A DNA stretch of 46,475 bases from JTS-RE9 sp964649195 (GTDB taxonomy: Bacteria; Planctomycetota; Phycisphaerae; Phycisphaerales; Phycisphaeraceae), in NCBI GenBank assembly GCA_964649195.1, contig CAZYPK010000024.1:1-46475 (forward strand), read 5' to 3'. This document shows positions 40,464 through 46,475 of the stretch, in pieces. Made by a program: the position numbers and the translations under genes. How positions within the stretch are numbered: position 1 is the stretch's first letter; the number at the start of each line of letters is the position of its first letter. Below the pieces are notes generated by a model. That model was not told the DNA's origin and did no database searches. It worked only from the letters and a program-made list of their open reading frames with translations.

Positions 40464-41411
40464 ATGAGTCGAGCAGGGATGCAAGAGCGTCGATCCGCAA
40501 CTCCGAACTTGTCTGTCGCCGCGCCAGATCGGCGCAAGCAACTTCAGATCGGCAGCACCTTTGATCGCCGAAATGATGTCAGCCTGTTTCATGGTGACTG
40601 TCTTGATCTTCTCTCAACCATGCCTAAAGGCATTGCGGATCTCGTCGTCACATCGCCTCCTTACAACATTGGAAAGGAATATGAAAAAAGATCGAATCTG
40701 AACGCTTACATCGCGCAACAGGCGACCATAATCCGGGAGTGCATTCGGATTCTAAGTGATCGCGGCAGCATTTGCTGGCAAGTAGGCAACTATATCGACA
40801 ACGGTGCGATCATTCCGCTCGATACCATCCTTTATCCCGTATTCGCTGATGCGGGATTGAAAATGCGCAATCGCATCATCTGGCATTTTGAGCATGGATT
40901 GCATTGCACCCAACGGTTTTCGGGACGTTACGAAGTCATCATTTGGTTCACAAAGACCGACGACTACATTTTCGATGTGGACCCGGTTCGCGTTCCTCAG
41001 AAGTACCCTGGCAAGAAATACTTCAAGGGGCCAAAAGCCGGCCAATATTCCTGCAATCCTCTTGGCAAGAATCCGGGGGACCTGTGGGTCATTCCCAATG
41101 TCAAGCACAACCATGTCGAAAAGACGGAGCATCCCTGTCAGTTCCCCGTGGAGTTGATCGAACGTCTTGTGTTAAGCATGACGGAAAAAGGCGGTCTGGT
41201 GGTCGATCCCTTTATGGGCGTCGGTTCCACAGCCATTGCTTCCGTGCGACATGGACGACGTACGGCGGGCGCGGAAATCGTCGAGAACTACCTGTCAATC
41301 GCAACGGATCGCATTCTCATGGAGGCTGCGGGAACGCTGGCAACACGACAAATGAACACGCCGGTTTATTCGCCCGGAAATGAATCGGTTGCCCGCAAAC
41401 CTTTTATCTGA
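40464..41411 (+). CDS. Type II DNA methyltransferase, beta class, probably N4-cytosine
   Basis: A 315-residue methyltransferase. Motif IV TSPPYN is at residues 63-68 and the SAM-binding motif I region DPFMGVGSTAIA is near the C-terminus; that order defines the beta class, and SPPY is the form typical of N4-cytosine enzymes. It precedes a BstYI/XhoII-like endonuclease by 15 bases, so it should protect RGATCY sites. The frame is open from 40383; ATG 40464 is chosen with AAAGG upstream, with some doubt. Base composition is visibly AT-richer than pheT before it, consistent with transfer. Confidence 0.88.
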   Translation: MSRAGMQERRSATPNLSVAAPDRRKQLQIGSTFDRRNDVSLFHGDCLDLLSTMPKGIADLVVTSPPYNIGKEYEKRSNLNAYIAQQATIIRECIRILSDRGSICWQVGNYIDNGAIIPLDTILYPVFADAGLKMRNRIIWHFEHGLHCTQRFSGRYEVIIWFTKTDDYIFDVDPVRVPQKYPGKKYFKGPKAGQYSCNPLGKNPGDLWVIPNVKHNHVEKTEHPCQFPVELIERLVLSMTEKGGLVVDPFMGVGSTAIASVRHGRRTAGAEIVENYLSIATDRILMEAAGTLATRQMNTPVYSPGNESVARKPFI

Positions 41412-41426
41412 TTCGGAGCGCATCAC

Positions 41427-42038
41427 TTGAAAATCGAAAAGTTTTACTCTCATCTCAATGGCTACGAATGGATCATGTTCCATCAAAGGAAGATTTGGCG
41501 CGAGATCGAAGAGACCATCGCCGCAATAGATGCGGATGCGCTGAAAACCAAGGAGAGCAAGGAAAAAACCATGCGAGGGAAAATGCTCTATGCGCCCAAG
41601 GAAATCAATGGCGCGTTTGAGCGGCGATTCGGTCGGAATGGCTGGACTGAAAGCCGAACCAACTATTGGGTGACCGATGACTATTTTCTGATCCGCCAGA
41701 CGCTCATGCTCACCGCCAAAGAACAGAAAGCGAAGATCGAGGAGGCTGGAAAACGCCCGATTCTTTCCTACAACCAGACTGATTTTGTAAAGAATCGCGT
41801 GGCTGTCGAAGTGCAGTTTGGCAAATATAGCTTTATCGCCTACGACCTCTTCGTAAAACACCTGGCATTCTATGTGTGCAATACGATTGATGTGGGTGTC
41901 GAGATTCTCCCGATGAAAGCCATGCAGGAGCGGATGTCATCCGGGCCGGGTTACTACGAAGGTGCGCTGTATGACATGGCCCGTCAAGGGCGCGGGGTGC
42001 CTGCCGTTCCTTTGGTATTGGTGGGGATTGTGCCTTAA
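41427..42038 (+). CDS. BstYI/XhoII-type restriction endonuclease (predicted RGATCY)
   Basis: A 203-residue endonuclease of the BglII/BstYI family. KIEKFYSHLNGYEWIMFH, KTKESKEKTMRGKMLY and WTESRTNYWVT match BstYI as I remember it, almost continuously. The active site is in SYNQTDFVKNRVAVEVQFGK: Asp119, Glu128 and Gln130 fall at the same numbers as in BstYI, and the same D-x8-E-x-Q spacing occurs in BglII. The C-terminal ARQGRGVPAVPLVLVGI is also conserved. BstYI cuts R^GATCY; specificity here is inferred from overall similarity. It is marked by low GC content compared with the rest of the window. Confidence 0.88.
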   Translation: MKIEKFYSHLNGYEWIMFHQRKIWREIEETIAAIDADALKTKESKEKTMRGKMLYAPKEINGAFERRFGRNGWTESRTNYWVTDDYFLIRQTLMLTAKEQKAKIEEAGKRPILSYNQTDFVKNRVAVEVQFGKYSFIAYDLFVKHLAFYVCNTIDVGVEILPMKAMQERMSSGPGYYEGALYDMARQGRGVPAVPLVLVGIVP

Positions 42039-42045
42039 AGCTGAT

Positions 42046-42468
42046 TCAACCCTTCTCCCGATACCCCATCACCACCAGCACGCAGGCGTCGCCGCCGATC
42101 ACGTTCATGCCCAGTTCGCGCGCCCGCGCGATCGCCTTGTCGCTTTCCGCGCCCGGCTGCATCCAGAGATGTTGGATGCCCAACCGGCCAGCCTCTTCGA
42201 CGATCTGCTCCGTCACCGCAGGCGGGGTGATGATCGAGAGGCCATGCACCTGTTTCGGAAGGGAGGCGAGAGTCGGATAAGCCTTAAGCCCTTCCACTTC
42301 ATCCGCCTTCGGATTGATCGGAAAGACCTCGCGCCGATTCTGCCGGTAGCAGCGCAGCACCTTGTTGCCATATTTGCCGCGATCGGTCGATGCGCCGATG
42401 ACCGCAAAAACTTCGCCGTCCAGAAACGCGGCGATGCGCGCATCAAGTGAGGGGATGTCGCTGTTCAT
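42046..42468 (-). CDS. CoA-binding domain protein (YccU-like)
   Basis: A 140-residue Rossmann-type CoA-binding protein. The nucleotide loop is FAVIGASTDRGKYGNKVLR; YPTLASLPKQVHGLSIITPP and QHLWMQPGAESDKAI follow as in the family. Function is poorly defined. It overlaps the aldolase gene by four bases (ATGA), so the two are translated together. It converges with the endonuclease gene with 7 bases between. Confidence 0.88.
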   Translation of the reverse strand: MNSDIPSLDARIAAFLDGEVFAVIGASTDRGKYGNKVLRCYRQNRREVFPINPKADEVEGLKAYPTLASLPKQVHGLSIITPPAVTEQIVEEAGRLGIQHLWMQPGAESDKAIARARELGMNVIGGDACVLVVMGYREKG

Positions 42469-43094
42469 GCCCGCTTCACCTCCGCGAGCATCTTGCGCGC
42501 CCGCTCCTCGATGCGATCGAATGCACCGTTGGCCATGTCGTTGGCGTCGAACAGCGTGTTGACGAAGCCCACGGCAAAGGCGCCGGCCTTGAGGAAGGAG
42601 ACGCAGTTGTTCAGATGCACGCCGCTGGTGGGAACGATCCTGAGAAACGGCATCGGCCCCAGCGTCTGGCGAACCCAGGCGGGGTCCTGCTGCGGAAAAA
42701 GTTTTTGCAGCGGTGCGCCCAGGCGATGGGCGCGAAGCATTTCCGTCGGGGTGGCGCAGCCGGGCATCATGGGAATGTTTCGTTCCACCGCCGCGGCAAT
42801 GACCTGCTCATCCACCACCGGCGAGACGAGGTACTTCGCCCCGGCATCGACCGCCGCGCCGGCCTCCCGGGGCGAAAGCACCGTGCCCGCCCCGACGGTC
42901 AGGTCCGGCCGCTGCGAGAACTCGCGGATGAGATCGAGAGCCCCCGGCGTGTTGAGCGTGAACTCGATGACGGTGAAGCCGCCGCGCACCGCCGCTTCCA
43001 TCGCCGGTCCCGCAGCCTGGGCCATCGGAGTTCGGAGAATGGCCGTCGCGCGGGTCTGCCGGAGCAGGTCAACAATGGGGGAGGTGTGTGGCAA
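42465..43094 (-). CDS. eda: 2-keto-3-deoxy-6-phosphogluconate aldolase
   Basis: A 209-residue class I aldolase splitting KDPG to pyruvate and glyceraldehyde 3-phosphate in the Entner-Doudoroff or uronate pathways. Glu44 (in VIEFTLNTP) and the Schiff-base Lys131 (in LQKLFPQQDP) are in the expected places; GAGTVLSPREAGAAVDAGAK and SPVVDEQVI are typical. The phosphate-binding Arg of E. coli Eda after the Glu is Asn here, so the substrate may differ from KDPG. Forms a two-gene unit with the CoA-binding protein. Confidence 0.85.
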   Translation of the reverse strand: MPHTSPIVDLLRQTRATAILRTPMAQAAGPAMEAAVRGGFTVIEFTLNTPGALDLIREFSQRPDLTVGAGTVLSPREAGAAVDAGAKYLVSPVVDEQVIAAAVERNIPMMPGCATPTEMLRAHRLGAPLQKLFPQQDPAWVRQTLGPMPFLRIVPTSGVHLNNCVSFLKAGAFAVGFVNTLFDANDMANGAFDRIEERARKMLAEVKRA

Positions 43095-43239
43095 GGTTGA
43101 ATGACCGGGGGGCCGGGGGGCCGGGAGCGGTGATGTTGCACCGTCACTGTAGCAAAAGGCGGAAAAACGGTGACGATCAAGGCAGCCGGTGTCAGGGCAA
43201 AAGCATTTGAACTTTTCTTGTTCCCCTCCCTGGGGTTTT

Positions 43240-43875
43240 CTACGAAGCTGTCTTTTCCTTCAGCCGTTTCTGGATCGCACTCCGGGCCTCTTCGATGCGC
43301 TTGGTCATGGCGTTATCGATCCACTTCTCCGTCAGCGGGCGCGCTTCATCCGCTTTGGACGCCTGTTGCCGCCAGATTTCGAGCGCCGTCAGCGCCGAGG
43401 CATCGCCCAGTTTGCCCAGCGCCATGACCGTTTGATGGCGCACCGCCGAATCCTCATCGTAGAGCATCGCAACCAGGATCGGCACATCTTCCGGCCCCCC
43501 GATGCCTGCCAACGCCGGAACGGCTCGCATCCGGATACCGGCAGAATCCGACATGAGGTGCATTCTCACATGAGGGCGAAGGGCCGATGCGACATCGCCC
43601 AGCCAACCTGTGTAAATGAGCGCTCTGCTGAGCCGGTAGTTGCCAAACGTATCGGCTTGAGGCGTTGACAATATCTTCTCATACACCGGCAACGCTCGCT
43701 TACCATAACCCGAAAGTTCAACATGATACTCTCCAGTCACGTCATCTCGCATCATTAGAAGATCCAAGATGCGTTTCTCCAGTTTGTCATCGTGTTCGTC
43801 AGCGGCGGATATGACAGCCACTCCGGACCAACAGACCATGAAGAGATAAACGGCGAGACAATAATGGCGATTCAT
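43240..43875 (-). CDS. Exported HEAT-repeat-like protein
   Basis: A 211-residue protein with an N-terminal signal peptide (MNRHYCLAVYLFMVCWSGVA, cleavage near SAADE). Helical repeats follow, clearest in MRAVPALAGIGGPEDVPILV and VRHQTVMALGKLGDASALTA, consistent with HEAT or armadillo repeats. The C-terminus is a charged helix (KRIEEARSAIQKRLKEKTAS). ATG 43875 chosen at the signal peptide. It follows thrC on the same strand by 25 bases, but a functional link is not evident. Confidence 0.7.
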   Translation of the reverse strand: MNRHYCLAVYLFMVCWSGVAVISAADEHDDKLEKRILDLLMMRDDVTGEYHVELSGYGKRALPVYEKILSTPQADTFGNYRLSRALIYTGWLGDVASALRPHVRMHLMSDSAGIRMRAVPALAGIGGPEDVPILVAMLYDEDSAVRHQTVMALGKLGDASALTALEIWRQQASKADEARPLTEKWIDNAMTKRIEEARSAIQKRLKEKTAS

Positions 43876-43900
43876 GTCATGGCTCCGCAGATTGAGAAAA

Positions 43901-45139
43901 TCACATCCCTGAGTAATCCACCGGCTTGAAGCGGTCAATCGTCCGCGATGTTGGAGGCAGGTCGTATTTCAATCCGCTGGCGCAATTGAAGAGCAGCACA
44001 CGATCCGACTTGGCGATGCGGCCTGATGCCAGTTCCTTCTTGTAGCTCGCATAGGTGGCCGCCCCTTCCGGGCAGAGCAGGAAGCCCTCGGTGGCGGCCA
44101 TCTCGTCGCGGGCCAGAAGAATCTCCTCATCGGTCACGATCGAACCGAAGCCGTCGGTCGAGCGGACGCCTCGGATGATCAGAAAGTCCCCCACCGCGGC
44201 CGGCACGCGAATGCCCCACGCGATGGTGCTCGCATTCTCCCAAAGCTCCGCATGTTCCAGCCCCTGCTCCCAGGCCCGGACGATGGGCGCGCAGCCGGCG
44301 GCCTGCACCGCGACCATGCGCGGCCGCCTGCCGTCGATCCAGCCGAGGGCCTCCAGTTCGTCAAACGCCTTGACCATGCCGATCAGCCCGGTGCCGCCGC
44401 CGGTCGGATAGAGGATGACATCAGGCAGTTCCCAATCCAACTGCTCGGCCAGTTCCAGCCCCATCGTCTTCTTGCCTTCGATGCGATAAGGCTCCTTGAG
44501 CGTGCTGACATCGAACCAGCCCATCGTCTCCCTGCCTTGCGCGACGATCCTGCCGCAGTCGTTGATCAGACCATTCACGGAGAATACGCGGGCACCCTGG
44601 ATGGCGATTTCGCGCAGGTTGGTCTGCGGCGTGTCCTGCGGGCAGAAGATGTAGGACGCCATGCCCGCCCTTGCCGCATAGGCGGACATGGCGGCGCCGG
44701 CGTTGCCATTGGTCGGCATCGCCAGCCGCGTGAGCCCCAGTTCATGCGCCATCGAGACCGCAAGGCACAACCCCCGGGCCTTGAACGAACCCGTGGGCAG
44801 CCGCCCTTCGTCCTTGATCAGAAGCTCGCCCGTCGCCCCCAGGCGCCGATGCGCTTTCACGCAAGGCACGATCGGCGTCACGCCTTCGCCGAGGCTGATG
44901 ATGTTCTCCGCCCGGCGGACAGGAAGGAACTCGCGGTACCGCCACAGGTCCATCGGCCGATGCCGCAGCGCTTCCTTGCTCAGCGATCGCCCCAGCGAAG
45001 GCAGGTCATAGCGAACCAGCAACGGACGACCGGCACGGGAAAGATTGTGTACCTGATCGGCTGCGTAATGCTCGCCGGTCATCGAGCATTCCAGATGCGA
45101 AACAAACGTGGGCCGATCGGCGGTGAGATTGGCATTCAT
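43901..45139 (-). CDS. thrC: Threonine synthase
   Basis: A 412-residue PLP-dependent enzyme converting O-phosphohomoserine to threonine. The PLP Lys is Lys120 in LPTGSFKARG; the phosphate-binding loop PTGGGTGLIG and the Asn-Gly pair in MPTNGNAGAAMSAYAARAG are present. An N-terminal part with a Cys (SHLECSMTGEHY) fits the fold-type II threonine synthases with a short zinc-ribbon-like start. ATG 45139 is chosen; a GTG two codons upstream is possible. It could also be annotated as a threonine synthase-like protein, but motif content is convincing. Confidence 0.9.
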   Translation of the reverse strand: MNANLTADRPTFVSHLECSMTGEHYAADQVHNLSRAGRPLLVRYDLPSLGRSLSKEALRHRPMDLWRYREFLPVRRAENIISLGEGVTPIVPCVKAHRRLGATGELLIKDEGRLPTGSFKARGLCLAVSMAHELGLTRLAMPTNGNAGAAMSAYAARAGMASYIFCPQDTPQTNLREIAIQGARVFSVNGLINDCGRIVAQGRETMGWFDVSTLKEPYRIEGKKTMGLELAEQLDWELPDVILYPTGGGTGLIGMVKAFDELEALGWIDGRRPRMVAVQAAGCAPIVRAWEQGLEHAELWENASTIAWGIRVPAAVGDFLIIRGVRSTDGFGSIVTDEEILLARDEMAATEGFLLCPEGAATYASYKKELASGRIAKSDRVLLFNCASGLKYDLPPTSRTIDRFKPVDYSGM

Positions 45140-45172
45140 CGCCACAGTCTAATGCCCGGCAACGCTTCGGCG

Positions 45173-46240
45173 CTATCGCCACTGCAATTCAACCGTCAAC
45201 GGCAGATGATCCGAATTGAAAACATCCTCCCCGATCTCCCGGCGGCGGGTGATCAGGTCATCGCTGTGCAGGCAATGATCGATCGGGATGCGAAGCGGCG
45301 GAAACAGGTGCGCGTGCCATGTGCCCTGCAAACCGAATCCCAACTGCGAATCAACCAGATTGGCTTCGTTCTTCAGATCCCTGAAGGGAGCGCACCAGGG
45401 CGTGGCGTTGAAGTCGCCGATGACCACGACGGCCCGGCCCTGTTCCCGTTGCCGGTTGGTCCAGGCCGCGGCGCCGGACATCATCGCGGTGCGGAAGCGA
45501 TCGCTTTTCGCATGCACCGCCGAAACCGTGTGCATGCCCAGCACCGCCAGCGGCCTGCCACGCCAGCGGCAAAGCAGCTCCACCTGCCTGACCGATGTCA
45601 ATCCGCCGGTGGTGTCGATCTCCTTCGCCGACTCGACCGTCAGCGGCGTTGCCCGCTTGATCAGCATCGCAATGCCGAACGAATCCGGACGGCCGGCGCC
45701 CGCAACCAACCGGTAGCCCGGCAGGGCATGAACAAGAACACCCAACCGATGAACGGTGATCTCCTGAAGCAGCACGACCGGGGCGTTGCTTCGCTCGATC
45801 TCCCTGGCGATCTGCTTCGCCGTCGCCGCCTCATCCAGCAGATCATTGCCCACGTGCAGGTTCAGCGCCATGATCGTCAAGGTCGGCCCGTTGGATGGCG
45901 GCCGCTTCACCGGCAGCCAGAGCGGCGCCACGAGGATGCCGTTGATGATCACCCCCAGCATCACGGGCGCCAGCGCGGAACGGATCGGCCACTTCCACCA
46001 CCGGGCGCCGATCAACAGGACAAGCATGACGGCGAGACAGGACATCAGCCAATGAAAACGAAACGGACTGAAAAGCCCCAACACCCACCAGAATCGCCCG
46101 CCGAATCCGGCCAGCGTCGCAAGCAGAAGCAGCCACGAAACCGCCAAAACCCAGCGACGGCCAACGCGACCGCCAATCGAGTCAGGGGCGACATCCGCAG
46201 GCATCGGGGGAGCTTCGGCGACATTCATCCCTGAATCCAT
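45173..46240 (-). CDS. Membrane-anchored endonuclease/exonuclease/phosphatase family protein
   Basis: A 355-residue protein. Three N-terminal hydrophobic helices (WVLAVSWLLLLATLAGFGG; FHWLMSCLAVMLVLLIGA; APVMLGVIINGILVAPLW) precede an EEP catalytic domain outside the membrane. Catalytic motifs: MALNLHVGN (Asn), VVLLQEIT (Glu), GMHTVSA, VVVIGDFNATPW (Asp, Asn) and SDHLPL (Asp, His) at the C-terminus. Members hydrolyse phosphodiesters or phosphate esters; the substrate is unknown. Three in-frame ATGs exist (46264, 46240, 46228); 46240 is chosen because TATTGT lies 6 bases upstream, but the choice is weak. Confidence 0.82.
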   Translation of the reverse strand: MDSGMNVAEAPPMPADVAPDSIGGRVGRRWVLAVSWLLLLATLAGFGGRFWWVLGLFSPFRFHWLMSCLAVMLVLLIGARWWKWPIRSALAPVMLGVIINGILVAPLWLPVKRPPSNGPTLTIMALNLHVGNDLLDEAATAKQIAREIERSNAPVVLLQEITVHRLGVLVHALPGYRLVAGAGRPDSFGIAMLIKRATPLTVESAKEIDTTGGLTSVRQVELLCRWRGRPLAVLGMHTVSAVHAKSDRFRTAMMSGAAAWTNRQREQGRAVVVIGDFNATPWCAPFRDLKNEANLVDSQLGFGLQGTWHAHLFPPLRIPIDHCLHSDDLITRRREIGEDVFNSDHLPLTVELQWR

Positions 46241-46329
46241 CGTGAAACAATAGCGTATTACCATGATTCATTCATCAACGCCTGTGCATGATTCATGCAA
46301 TCAAATGCAGGCGAACGGCCCGGCGTGAG

Positions 46330-46350
46330 CCGCGGCTCAACGAGTCGCGG
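46330..46350 (+). repeat. AAC-triloop hairpin (family D, copy with wobble pair)
   Basis: CCGCGGCTC-AAC-GAGTCGCGG; one A-T pair of the standard stem is a G-T pair here. The next 20 bases align with the flank of the 26882 copy read in reverse, and CCTTCAGGCTGTT near the window end also occurs at 26868, so a second hairpin probably lies beyond the edge. Confidence 0.7.
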
Positions 46351-46475
46351 ACGTGAACGGAAAGAAGGGTGGTCCGTTTCACGAAGGTCGCCGGGCGAGA
46401 GCGTCCGTGTCGCGCGGCGGTGTTCGAGGCTTGTGACGCGGGGTGTGTATGAACACTCCTTCAGGCTGTTGATCT

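Noticed and set aside
44252..46234. Plus-strand ORF of 660 codons across thrC and the EEP gene
   Set aside because: It runs antisense through two genes with intact active sites and through their intergenic region. This is high-GC frame openness, not a gene.

Overview
The window looks like a high-GC chromosome segment of a planctomycete, most likely class Phycisphaerae. The evidence is family content: a DUF1501 protein, a CxPSR sulfatase, four proteins ending in PEP-CTERM sorting signals, stand-alone prepilins of the planctomycete type, a PVC-type small basic protein and an MJ0042-type zinc-ribbon protein. This is inferred from protein families; there is no rRNA to confirm it. Two runs of exactly 100 N (15952-15951+100 and 27599-27698) are scaffold gaps, and both fall inside tandem repeats.

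Layout. 1-1548: partial sufB behind an Rrf2 regulator. 1955-3406: MFS transporter. 3912-6360: small basic protein, a SPOR-like membrane protein and a PEP-CTERM protein, all on the minus strand. 6612-12197: DUF4139 protein, small membrane protein, sulfatase, DUF1501 protein. 12291-12777: scar of an integrated element, made of a 3' half tRNA-Val and an integrase N-terminus cut off by a palindromic repeat pair. 12842-17716: secreted protein, prepilin and a two-domain PEP-CTERM protein. 17855-19347: VTT membrane protein and TatD nuclease, translationally coupled. 19354-26725: type IV pilus cluster (PilZ, PilT, PilC and three minor-pilin-like proteins). 27039-30152: lipoprotein with a hexapeptide repeat and PEP-CTERM tail, a prepilin, and a PEP-CTERM protein behind a cobalamin riboswitch. 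30698-31258: RAYT-like Y1 transposase between inverted REP palindromes. 31354-35029: PQQ-type sugar dehydrogenase, a paralogue of the 12842 gene, a zinc-ribbon membrane protein. 35128-37174: ilvB with a candidate leader peptide. 37836-46240: small membrane protein, pheT lacking its tRNA-binding domain, a BstYI/XhoII-like restriction-modification system, a CoA-binding protein, KDPG aldolase, HEAT protein, threonine synthase, and a membrane EEP-family hydrolase.

The most unusual aspect is the spacers. Nearly every long one is made of palindromic repeats. (1) REP hairpins with near-constant loops (GAGTCCGCGA or GAGGCTTTGCGA) but two different stems occur as head-to-head pairs; one pair brackets the RAYT transposase, which could be the mobilising enzyme. 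(2) Arrays with an exact 7-nt period (unit sequence differs by locus) form inverted arms. They are concentrated in the pilus cluster, where they abut the pilC start and lie inside the translated 5' ends of two minor-pilin genes, so a one-unit change would shift the frame. (3) Hairpins with AAC/GAA triloops and covarying stems form symmetric composites. The other leading observation is a cobalamin riboswitch in front of a PEP-CTERM surface protein, which suggests a role in B12 acquisition.
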